DNA from: Candidatus Limimorpha equi
Lineage (GTDB): Bacteria; Bacteroidota; Bacteroidia; Bacteroidales; F082
Reading direction: 5' to 3'
Assembly: GCA_018065885.1 (NCBI GenBank)
Contig: JAGHSL010000010.1
Location: 1-12,145, forward strand
DNA: 12,145 nucleotides
The position numbers were made by a program, and so were the translations under genes. Below the pieces are notes generated by a model, which did no database searches, was not told the DNA's origin, and worked only from the letters and a program-made list of their open reading frames with translations. Shown in pieces: positions 5,563-12,145 of the stretch (the first letter of the stretch is position 1; every line of letters begins with the position of its first letter).

Positions 5563-7263
5563 ATGACAAGACACAAGCAGCTATATATTCTCCTGTTCTT
5601 TTTGGCGGCCTTCTTCACGGCCTGCAAGCCTCCCGTTGACCCTAAGGCACAGTTACACAAGGCGGAACAAAGCATTGATACCAATCCCGAAGCGGCCTTG
5701 GCCAGCCTCGATTCCATCCTTAACCCCGACCTTTCGCTCCGCCATGCCGACCACATGAAGTATGCCTTGCTCCATGCGAAAGCCGCTTATCTGAGTTTTA
5801 AGGAGCTGAAAAACGACACCGCCATCTTTGAGGCCTGCCGCTATTACGAGAAAAAGCAGGATTTGCCACAGCTTACGAAAGCCACGCTTTACAGTGCCTG
5901 CGTGCTGGAAGCGCAAGGCCAGACCGATGCCGCCGTCGATGCCTACAACAAGGCCTTCGCCTTGGCAAGCCAGAACGCCGACAGTGCGCTTATGGCAAAG
6001 GCAAAGCATTATTTGGGAAATCTGAATTACAATACCGGCTATTATGATGAGGCGGTGGAGAACTTTATGGAAGCCGATAAATATTATGCCAACAATTTGT
6101 CTAAAAAGGCGCAGATACATAGGATTTTAGGGCAGACTTTTGCTTTGAAGCACGAAAACGACAGTGCCTTGCATTATCTTGAAAAGGGCTTAGAGCAAGC
6201 AAGAGATGCTGAGAATGAAATGGAAGAAAGCTATATCCTGAACACGATGAGCATAGTGTATAGGGAAAATGGGGATTATGAGGAATCGCTTCGTCTGTTG
6301 AGACAGTCAGTCTCAGTAGGTGTAGCCGATAACGACAGCATACGTCTTCACTTGAATTATGCCAATTTGTTCTTGGGCATGGACGAATTGGATTCGGCTG
6401 AATATTATGCTGAAAAGTTGCAAGAAGAAGTGAAAGATGTAGAAGATGGTTCTGAACGGGCCGCCATTTATAGTTTATTGGCAAAATTTGAGGCAAGCAT
6501 TGGAAATATGGATACAGCTTATTATTTTCAACAGCAAAACATAAATGCCGTTTCCGACGAATACCATAAAAGCTTGCAACAATCGGTATATGAAGCGCAA
6601 CAGAAATACGATTTCGAAGCGCAGCAGAACCAATACTACCAACAGCTTGCCCAACGGCGGAAAACCATCATTGTTTTGGTTTTTGCCTTGCTGTCGCTGG
6701 CTTTGTTCCTTTCTGTGATGTTGTTTATCTTTTTGCGCCGCGAAAAGGAAATGACACAGTTGAAAGACAGTTTCCTTTCGTTCAAGCAGCAGACCATGGA
6801 GCTGCAAAACGAACTCGACAGTCAGAAAAAGCAGCAGGAAGGCCAAACCGACCTGCAGCAAAAGACCTTGGATTTGCTGAATGTCGCCAATACCTACAAG
6901 GAAGAAAGTCTGAAAAAACAGTTCAGGCTTCTTTGCAACATGGAGGTTTACCGCCTGAACACCGGCGACAAGGCTCTCCTTGTAAGCTTGTGCAGTTCCA
7001 TGTATGGAAAATCCGATTTCTGGACTGCGGCACTGAAAGTGGCTGACGAAATCTATCCCAATGTAGTCAAAAACATTCGCAAGAAATGCCCCGGTTTGAC
7101 CGATGAAGAGTTTAAGACCGCCGTGTTCCTCTTGATGGGAGTGCCGCGCCAAACGGAAGCCATTCTTTTGAAGAATTCCGTCAACATGGTGGATAAAAAC
7201 CGCATGAAAGTAAGGAAAACACTTGTCGAACACAAGATTTTGGAGCAAAAAAGTTTGGAATAA
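5563..7263 (+). CDS. Membrane-spanning TPR sensor with a cytoplasmic LuxR-like HTH
   Basis: The protein has 566 residues from the ATG at 5563. I chose this start because it directly precedes a signal sequence and lies after the promoter box; the frame is open to an ATG at 5503. Residues 1-21 form a signal sequence ending in FTAC, so Cys21 could be lipidated. Residues about 30-350 are tetratricopeptide-type helical repeats (for example YDEAVENFMEADKYY and NGDYEESLRLLRQ). A transmembrane segment lies at about 368-391, followed by a coiled coil at about 393-430. The C-terminus has LTDEEFKTAVFLLMGVPRQ and an ending RMKVRKTL that fit a LuxR/GerE-like helix-turn-helix at about 495-555. This domain order puts the TPRs in the periplasm and the DNA-binding part in the cytoplasm. 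The signal it senses and its targets are unknown; the adjacent DUF3244-like gene is a candidate target. Confidence 0.82.
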   Translation: MTRHKQLYILLFFLAAFFTACKPPVDPKAQLHKAEQSIDTNPEAALASLDSILNPDLSLRHADHMKYALLHAKAAYLSFKELKNDTAIFEACRYYEKKQDLPQLTKATLYSACVLEAQGQTDAAVDAYNKAFALASQNADSALMAKAKHYLGNLNYNTGYYDEAVENFMEADKYYANNLSKKAQIHRILGQTFALKHENDSALHYLEKGLEQARDAENEMEESYILNTMSIVYRENGDYEESLRLLRQSVSVGVADNDSIRLHLNYANLFLGMDELDSAEYYAEKLQEEVKDVEDGSERAAIYSLLAKFEASIGNMDTAYYFQQQNINAVSDEYHKSLQQSVYEAQQKYDFEAQQNQYYQQLAQRRKTIIVLVFALLSLALFLSVMLFIFLRREKEMTQLKDSFLSFKQQTMELQNELDSQKKQQEGQTDLQQKTLDLLNVANTYKEESLKKQFRLLCNMEVYRLNTGDKALLVSLCSSMYGKSDFWTAALKVADEIYPNVVKNIRKKCPGLTDEEFKTAVFLLMGVPRQTEAILLKNSVNMVDKNRMKVRKTLVEHKILEQKSLE

Positions 7264-7528
7264 AAATTCGCTTATTTCGTTGAATCATAATAAATTGCCG
7301 TTTTTTTCTACCCAAAAAAGTTTGGAATGGACGAAAAGCTTTTCTGGAGTGTAAAAAAAACGGAATATTAAAGAAAAGTCATTTATTCCGTTGTTTTACA
7401 ATCAAATACAAAACCAATTGCCAAAATAGATTCAGAGCAAAACCCCGGAAAGTTTGGAATGGATATGGTTTTATCTGTTTGATTTACAATTTCTTAAAAA
7501 CATATTAGCCTCAAAAAGCTTGGAATGG
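7246..7528. repeat. Four copies of AAAGTTTGGAAT, spaced in multiples of about 66 bp
   Basis: CAAAAAAGTTTGGAAT occurs identically at 7246-7261, where it encodes the last residues and the start of the stop codon of the TPR gene, and at 7313-7328. AAAGTTTGGAATGGA follows at 7449-7463 and CAAAAAGCTTGGAATGG at 7512-7528. The GTTTGGAAT starts are 67, 132 and 66 bp apart. Copies 1 and 3 also share weaker similarity (TTAT...GTTGA-like) at the same offset. They could be a decayed 66-bp tandem repeat or binding sites upstream of the DUF3244-like gene. Confidence 0.8.
7351..7399. other. Long imperfect hairpin downstream of the TPR gene
   Basis: The 17 bases at 7351-7367 (GTAAAAAAAACGGAATA) pair with TATTCCGTTGTTTTAC at 7384-7399, with one bulge and one mismatch, around a 16-nt loop. 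It lies about 90 bp after the stop codon and could end transcription of the TPR gene. The stem is A/U-rich, and the run of T after it is short, so the terminator reading is weak. Confidence 0.5.
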
Positions 7529-7572
7529 CTTTTTTTATGTAGACTTTTGCGGTGTCATCAAAACACAGCAAT

Positions 7573-7941
7573 ATGAAGCGCACATTTACAATTCTAATCG
7601 CAATGTTTTGCCTCATGGCAAATGCAAATTTTGGTTTCGCCATGCGCGAAGGGGAAAACGATATTGTATTAAGAGGTGAATTTAAACCTACAGGCCGTTC
7701 CCAATCCGAACCCATCAGTGCATCGCACGATGGCAGTAACCTCTATGTCGACTTCCATGCCGATTTGGGAAGCCTGAACATTACCGTCAGCAACGCCACG
7801 GGCGCGGTTGTCAATACCGAAACCGTATACGCACAAGCCAACGACGGCGTGCAGATTTCGCTCAGCAACTTGCCGTCAGGCAACTACCTTGTTGTTTTCA
7901 GCAACGCGCAAGGCAGCCTGATGGGAAAGTTCAACATTTAA
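7573..7941 (+). CDS. Small secreted DUF3244-like protein
   Basis: The 122-residue protein starts at the ATG at 7573; the frame is open to a GTG at 7552, but the signal peptide begins at 7573. Residues 1-23 form a signal peptide (MKRTFTILIAMFCLMANANF, cleavage probably near GFA). The rest is a single small beta-sandwich-like domain. It ends with LSNLPSGNYLVVFSNAQGSL and MGKFNI, a pattern typical of the Bacteroidota DUF3244 family (LsgLpaGeYtlvltn...GkF.I). The family's function is not established. Its place after the TPR/HTH regulator suggests regulation by it, which is an inference. The gap upstream carries three GTTTGGAAT-type repeats, the nearest about 45 bp before the ATG. Confidence 0.75.
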   Translation: MKRTFTILIAMFCLMANANFGFAMREGENDIVLRGEFKPTGRSQSEPISASHDGSNLYVDFHADLGSLNITVSNATGAVVNTETVYAQANDGVQISLSNLPSGNYLVVFSNAQGSLMGKFNI

Positions 7942-7952
7942 GGAAGGGTAAC

Positions 7953-8016
7953 CGAGGCTTCGGGATTGCGGGGCTCCGGGTTCCCGCAACCTCGCGCTCC
8001 CGTGACCCCGCGACCT
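7953..8016. repeat. CG-phased octamer array, copy 2
   Basis: Eight consecutive 8-mers all start with CG and are in perfect register; the first two are CGAGGCTT and CGGGATTG. The first half is G-rich and the second half C-rich, so the transcript can fold; TTGCGGG (7966-7972) pairs exactly with CCCGCAA (7983-7989). It begins 11 bp after the stop codon of the DUF3244-like gene and may act as its 3' end structure. It shares 15 contiguous bases with the array at 4943-5008. Confidence 0.88.
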
Positions 8017-8067
8017 AATCTTTAGTTTAAAATCAACCAAATGTTACATGACTATGAATAAATTCAT

Positions 8068-8075
8068 TACCTTTG
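8068..8075 (+). promoter_or_regulatory. Promoter -7 box of the lipoprotein/T9SS operon
   Basis: TACCTTTG matches the Bacteroidota -7 consensus. Its position predicts a leader of roughly 165 nt before the lipoprotein ATG at 8249. A recognisable -33 TTTG is not present at the normal distance. Confidence 0.6.
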
Positions 8076-8081
8076 TCCCTC

Positions 8082-8248
8082 GCCATCAAGCGTCTGCCGT
8101 TTGCGGGGGAGGAAAAGAACAGAAAACAGGCGGTGAGGATAATTCACCACAGTTTGCAGTAGATGGCTGCAAGCGTTGAGGACGCAATAAAACACCGCTG
8201 GCGGGCGTGATAACGCGAAGCAAATCATTAACTTAAACTTTAAACAAA
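8082..8248 (+). other. Potentially structured 5' leader of the lipoprotein operon
   Basis: Three short hairpins follow each other: GGTGA (8132-8136) with TCACC (8144-8148), TTGCAG (8154-8159) with CTGCAA (8167-8172), and GCGT (8173-8176) with ACGC (8182-8185). It matches no riboswitch I can recognise. An in-frame peptide ORF of 43 codons (8048-8179) overlaps it but begins upstream of the predicted transcription start. Confidence 0.4.
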
Positions 8249-9280
8249 ATGAAAACAATTAAATACACATTGGCAAAGTTTATGGTTGCCGCTATCGTTG
8301 CAGTCGTTTTGGTGGGCTGCAAAAAGGAGGGCGAACCTCAGGCTGACAACGGCAATCCAACGGAAATCAACGACTATCTGAACGATGAAATCGTCAGCCG
8401 TTTGGTGGGTTTCAACAAGCTGGTTACGGCTTATCGCGAGAATCCGTCCGCGATGAAAAGCGATGAAACGATGCCAGCCGACGAAGCAGTTGCGAATATC
8501 AGCGACTTGTTCAATGTGGTTTATGGACAGGCAACGGAGTACTATGAAGCCGTTTCGACACACGAATTCACCATCGAACTTCCTCTGAATGGTAACGGAG
8601 AAGTATTGACATCGGATGTCGCGGTTGCCTATGAACAGGTCATTGAAAATGCCCGCGAAGCATTCCTGAACGATGGTTTCTCATCCGACAAGGGCTATCT
8701 TAGCCTCACCATTGAAACCGAAAACATGCGGGGGGATGCGCTTTCGCTGAACTGCAAAGGCACTTCGGGAAAGATAGGAAAGGTAGTTGACACTTTGCCG
8801 TACCATCCTTTTGACACGACCGACATTTGGAAATACAAGTTCCCTTTGGGAAGATGCACTGAAGGCGGTTTTGACAGTGGTGCCGACAAACAGATTGAGG
8901 AAAACATCTATTGGAAGATTTACCAGCAGATGGCATTGCCTCCACGCCCAGGAGGACACTGGGAGTATGTCGACCTTACACCTAGAACATTTGACGGCAC
9001 AGGCTATCCCAACCTGTTCTACCGTCATTCAATGTATGGCGAATGTATCGACTGGACCGACATGAACCTGTATTTTAACGGTGAAATGGAATGTCTCTAT
9101 AACCTCGTTCCGAATAACACCGGACTTGCTGGCTACCATTTGGTGAGTTGCATTATTACTGGAGATGAGATTGGAATAGACCCGAACAGATACCTGTATC
9201 ATCAAACCCAAGCGACATACGCCCGCCTTGTCTTTGTGCTCGACGAACTGATTGAGGAACAGAACCTGATTGAACACTAA
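8249..9280 (+). CDS. Unrecognised lipoprotein
   Basis: The 343-residue protein has a clear lipoprotein signal: basic start MKTIKYTLAK, hydrophobic core, and lipobox LVGC with Cys24 as the lipidation site. The mature part begins KKEGEPQADNG and reads as a soluble globular protein, with helix-prone acidic stretches at about 38-135 and a more aromatic region rich in W, Y and P at about 185-290. I recognise no enzyme motif or named domain. It would be anchored in the outer membrane; whether it faces the surface cannot be read from the signal. The next gene starts 15 nt after its stop, so they form an operon with a type IX secreted protein. Confidence 0.85.
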   Translation: MKTIKYTLAKFMVAAIVAVVLVGCKKEGEPQADNGNPTEINDYLNDEIVSRLVGFNKLVTAYRENPSAMKSDETMPADEAVANISDLFNVVYGQATEYYEAVSTHEFTIELPLNGNGEVLTSDVAVAYEQVIENAREAFLNDGFSSDKGYLSLTIETENMRGDALSLNCKGTSGKIGKVVDTLPYHPFDTTDIWKYKFPLGRCTEGGFDSGADKQIEENIYWKIYQQMALPPRPGGHWEYVDLTPRTFDGTGYPNLFYRHSMYGECIDWTDMNLYFNGEMECLYNLVPNNTGLAGYHLVSCIITGDEIGIDPNRYLYHQTQATYARLVFVLDELIEEQNLIEH

Positions 9281-9295
9281 TCAAATTGTGCGGTT

Positions 9296-10804
9296 ATGAA
9301 ACGCTTTGTCGCTTTCATCTTCATGCTTGGGCTGCTGCAAACGGCAGCAGCCCAGCAATGGGTGTTGGATTTCACAATCCCTGATAGGTTGACCGGATTA
9401 TTAGGTGGAACCGTTGATTCGAATGGTGATGCCGTAATGATTGGCTATTATGGAACAAATAGGACCTTCTTATATCCATGGGTTGCCAAAGTGTCTACTA
9501 ATGGCGAATACGAGATTGCCAATTACATTGATGCTGAATACTACGGCACCTATCTGTTGTCAATCATCCAGCTCCGCAATGGCAATTATTTTTCTGCCGG
9601 CATAGCCCAAGACACGGTTTCTGGCCTCGGCAACTGGATTTTTACCATGATTATCGACAAGGACCTCAACATCGTGTCGATCCGCCGCTACGAAAAGGAT
9701 TCCATAGCCGATGCTGTGGAAAGCGGCGCTTTGCTCTTGGACAACGATGGCACGGTCATCTTATCGGGTGCCTACAGGAAAAGAGACGCCAACAATGTCA
9801 ACAATAGCCGTGCTTACTTCTACCGTTTCGACGAGGACGCCAACATTCTGGGCAAACGCTATGTGGTGGGAGAAGCAGGCTCTCCCGAACAGTACATCAA
9901 TCAGTACGAATGTTGCCAGCTGCTGAAAGAGCCGCTGACAGGCAACATCATCGTTTTAGGCGAAGGAACCGGTGGCTGGCTTTCCTGCCTCTTTTATGAT
10001 GATGACTTCAATTTTGTGAGAGAATATCAGATGAAGGATGGCTACATGCCCTATTTTCTGCCCGCTGCCTGTTCGGATTATTGGTATTCCGACCATGAGT
10101 TGCTGCTCCTTGGCGACAAAAACGATGACGTAATAGAAAATTGGCATTTGGGCCTTGCGAAAATCAATCTGGATGGTTACGTGGAACAGTGCGAGACGGT
10201 CTGCCATAACGACACCATGTGCGAGAATGCGTTGTTTCGTAATGGTATGACAAGTGTGAACGATTCCACGATGTATGGCATATACTTTTCGTTCAAGTCA
10301 ATGGGTTGGCCCGACATAACTGGTGTATTCCTTTTCGACAAGGATTTGGAAGTGTTAGGCTCCAAATTTTTTAACGATGAAGAATACATTGATTATAGTT
10401 CACAATTCATATTGTCGTTTGAAGATGGATCTTGTCTGTTTCCGATTCAAAATTGCAAGTCATACGAAAACATGGCTATATGCAAGCTCATGAAGATGTC
10501 GCGCGAGGACTTCAATCCGATACCTTGTGGCGTGAGCAAAATACCCAAGGAGCAGTTGGAAGCCTTGGTCTTCCCAAATCCCGCCAGCGATGAAATTCAT
10601 TTCGACATTTCAGGTCTGCCGACAGGCAAGGAACACCGCATCAGCATCAGCGATGCCATGGGACGCTTGGTCATGAGCCGCATCATCCGTGGGGAGGGCA
10701 ATGCGCTCACCGTGGGAATTGCGGATTTCGAGCCTGGCATCTACGCCTATACCATCTTTTCCGGCGAGAAGGTAAGTTCGGCGGGAAAGTTTGTCAAAAA
10801 ATGA
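9296..10804 (+). CDS. Type IX secreted protein with a C-terminal sorting domain
   Basis: The 502-residue protein has an N-terminal signal peptide (MKRFVAFIFMLGLLQTAAAQ, cleavage near residue 20). The C-terminal 79 residues (about 424-502) are a type A type IX sorting domain: FPNPASDE at the start, then ISISDAMGRLV, FEPGIYAYTI and the basic end KFVKK. This domain directs proteins across the outer membrane and is normally cut off on export, often with attachment to the surface. The middle (about 25-420) is a series of WxxxI/YxxGG-like strand patterns (for example LLDNDGTVILSGAYRKRD) consistent with a beta-propeller, but no catalytic motif is seen. It follows the lipoprotein gene by 15 nt. The cargo function is unknown. 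Confidence 0.88.
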   Translation: MKRFVAFIFMLGLLQTAAAQQWVLDFTIPDRLTGLLGGTVDSNGDAVMIGYYGTNRTFLYPWVAKVSTNGEYEIANYIDAEYYGTYLLSIIQLRNGNYFSAGIAQDTVSGLGNWIFTMIIDKDLNIVSIRRYEKDSIADAVESGALLLDNDGTVILSGAYRKRDANNVNNSRAYFYRFDEDANILGKRYVVGEAGSPEQYINQYECCQLLKEPLTGNIIVLGEGTGGWLSCLFYDDDFNFVREYQMKDGYMPYFLPAACSDYWYSDHELLLLGDKNDDVIENWHLGLAKINLDGYVEQCETVCHNDTMCENALFRNGMTSVNDSTMYGIYFSFKSMGWPDITGVFLFDKDLEVLGSKFFNDEEYIDYSSQFILSFEDGSCLFPIQNCKSYENMAICKLMKMSREDFNPIPCGVSKIPKEQLEALVFPNPASDEIHFDISGLPTGKEHRISISDAMGRLVMSRIIRGEGNALTVGIADFEPGIYAYTIFSGEKVSSAGKFVKK

Positions 10805-10821
10805 AAGGTTTCATAGCGTGA

Positions 10822-10839
10822 AAAGCCCGTATTGGCTTT
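10822..10839 (+). terminator. Possible weak terminator or processing hairpin
   Basis: AAAGCC and GGCTTT flank a CGTATT loop, 18 bp after the stop of the type IX secreted protein gene. The downstream tract is only TTTCTTC, so termination would be weak and the next gene may still be partly read through from the operon. Confidence 0.35.
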
Positions 10840-10881
10840 CTTCGTATTGCAACCGTTATTAATTAACAAATTAAAAATCAA

Positions 10882-12145
10882 ATGAATATGCGTAATACAA
10901 ATAAAATAATAAAAGTGTTTTTGGGATTATTAATGTTTGTATCGACATCCCAAGTTTCAGTTGCTCAAAGCGGACGGTATGGTGGAATCCACTTTTGGCA
11001 GGGGTATTCTTCCGACGGACTGCACTCATCAAATATCGGTGATAACTGCAAGGCGAATGGTGAAAACTCATTTGCTGGCGGCTTGAACAGCGTGGCCGAC
11101 GGGAATCAGTCGTTTGCATTCGGAGAAAACGACACGGTTACGGGCGAGAGTGCCTTTGCTCTTGGGAAGCGTAGCAAGGCGACGCATCAGTTTTCGTTTG
11201 CCTGTGGCTACCATGCCAGAGCTTTCGGCGAAGGCTCCGTCGCCATGGGCTTGGAAGCATACGCTCGGAATTTCAGCAGCGTTTCGATTGGACTTAACAA
11301 TCAAGCACTTGGATTAGCATCTGTTTCGATTGGTTCCAACACCATTACCGAACAGGATTATTCATTGACTTTAGGATGTGGCATCATCAATAATCCGGCC
11401 TATCCTTTATACAATTCTACCGATGGCATTATGCTGGGCTTGAACAGTGTGAATCCGACCCTGTTCATCACCCGTTCGGACAACGATGGGAAGGACAATC
11501 TTTACAACACGGGTAAAGTCGGCATCGGTGCGGCGGTGCCCGAGGCGAAGTTTCATATCATTTCCGACCCGCATGAAACTGCCGGAATGATTATCCAATC
11601 GACCAATCAGTCCACCGATTCCGCCTACATCCAAATTCAGGACAGGGAACACTTCCTATCGGTTGGAGCAGACCGCAAGATGCGATTCAGCGCGGGAAAC
11701 AACAAGGTGATATTCGATGCCGATGCTTATTGTTTCGGATCGGAGCGCATCTTCATGAAGAATGAAGGAACCGGCGATTTTTCAGTTTCCGTTCCCGAAA
11801 CGATGTCGATGGAGGCTTCCCGAATCCGTCTTTCAGGGAATGAGGCCATCGATATGAATGCGCAGAGAATCTCCTTGAACGGCAAGGTCGGCATCAACAT
11901 CGAGAACTATCAGGACGACTATTCCCTGGCGGTCAATGGCGGCATCATCACTACCGAGGTCTACATTGCCGAAGCCGACAACTGGCCCGACCATGTGTTT
12001 GCCGACGATTACAAACTCATGGGATTGCACGAACTGGAGAACTTTATCCGTGCAAACAGGCATCTGCCTGAAGTGCCGTCGGAGGAAGAAGTGCTTGAAA
12101 ACGGCTACGACATGGGCGAAATGCAACAGACCTTGCTGAAAAAGA
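10882..12145 (+). CDS. Secreted protein with YadA-like head repeats and a tail-fibre-like C-terminal module (partial)
   Basis: From ATG 10882 the frame is open for 421 codons to the window end. Residues 1-29 form a signal peptide ending SVAQS. Residues about 49-165 are repeats of about 14 residues in the pattern xSxAxGxxAxAxG (NSFAGGLNSVADGNQSFAF, ESAFALGKRSKA), like the trimeric YadA/Hia head. The motif GKVGIGAAVPEAKFHI at 212-227 is common in Bacteroidota tail-fibre-like proteins. Residues about 235-355 are beta-rich and lack cysteine-based motifs. The end (368-421: WPDHVFADDYKLMGL then LPEVPSEEEV and GEMQQTLLKK) is the typical C-terminal module that precedes a coiled coil. The last part is cut off, so a membrane anchor cannot be judged. 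It follows the type IX protein gene by 77 bp. Confidence 0.85.
   Translation, partial: MNMRNTNKIIKVFLGLLMFVSTSQVSVAQSGRYGGIHFWQGYSSDGLHSSNIGDNCKANGENSFAGGLNSVADGNQSFAFGENDTVTGESAFALGKRSKATHQFSFACGYHARAFGEGSVAMGLEAYARNFSSVSIGLNNQALGLASVSIGSNTITEQDYSLTLGCGIINNPAYPLYNSTDGIMLGLNSVNPTLFITRSDNDGKDNLYNTGKVGIGAAVPEAKFHIISDPHETAGMIIQSTNQSTDSAYIQIQDREHFLSVGADRKMRFSAGNNKVIFDADAYCFGSERIFMKNEGTGDFSVSVPETMSMEASRIRLSGNEAIDMNAQRISLNGKVGINIENYQDDYSLAVNGGIITTEVYIAEADNWPDHVFADDYKLMGLHELENFIRANRHLPEVPSEEEVLENGYDMGEMQQTLLKK

Noticed and set aside
6475..7248. Minus-strand frame of 257 codons opposite the TPR regulator gene
   Set aside because: The plus-strand protein has clear domains; the antisense frame is a long open shadow.
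8048..8179. Small 43-codon frame starting MTMNKFITFVPRH
   Set aside because: It begins upstream of the predicted TACCTTTG promoter box, so it would not be on that transcript, and has no ribosome site or known motif.

Overview
The window looks like a chromosomal stretch from a member of the Bacteroidales (Bacteroidota). The evidence is a sodium-pump-type methylmalonyl-CoA decarboxylase operon of the Bacteroidales kind, promoter -7 boxes of the form TAnnTTTG (TACCTTTG occurs three times just upstream of genes), starts without clear Shine-Dalgarno sequences, a type IX secretion C-terminal sorting domain, a DUF3244-like secreted protein and a TPR/HTH membrane regulator. The species cannot be named from the sequence.

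Minus strand, about 1-3360: a five-gene operon reading right to left. It encodes methylmalonyl-CoA epimerase (2884-3300), the carboxyltransferase alpha subunit (1191-2750), an OadG-like small membrane subunit (790-1179), the biotin carrier (239-679) and the start of a fifth gene (1-234), most likely the membrane beta subunit of the pump. Together they convert (R)/(S)-methylmalonyl-CoA to propionyl-CoA and couple the decarboxylation to Na+ export, the last steps of succinate-to-propionate fermentation. A TACCTTTG box lies upstream of the epimerase gene.

About 3360-5560: a 2.2 kb divergent intergenic region with no credible gene but very dense repeats. It holds short tandem arrays with periods of 8, 11, 12-13 and 22 bp, two pairs of inverted arms that are themselves built of 7-8 bp units, a 62-bp dispersed repeat in two copies, and a ~95-bp direct repeat that flanks one of them. 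The most striking structure (4837-5115) is concentric: outer inverted arms, outward-facing promoter-like boxes and a central CG-phased octamer array share nearly the same centre.

Plus strand, 5563-7941: a membrane-spanning TPR sensor with a cytoplasmic LuxR-like HTH, a repeat-bearing 309-bp gap, and a small secreted DUF3244-like protein. A second CG-phased octamer array follows it directly.

Plus strand, 8068-12145: a TACCTTTG promoter box and a ~170-nt potentially structured leader precede a likely cell-envelope operon. It encodes an unrecognised lipoprotein, a type IX secreted protein, and a large protein (cut by the window end) that combines YadA-like head repeats with the C-terminal module of Bacteroidota tail-fibre-like proteins. 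These three probably make surface-exposed or secreted structures, but their function is not shown by the sequence.
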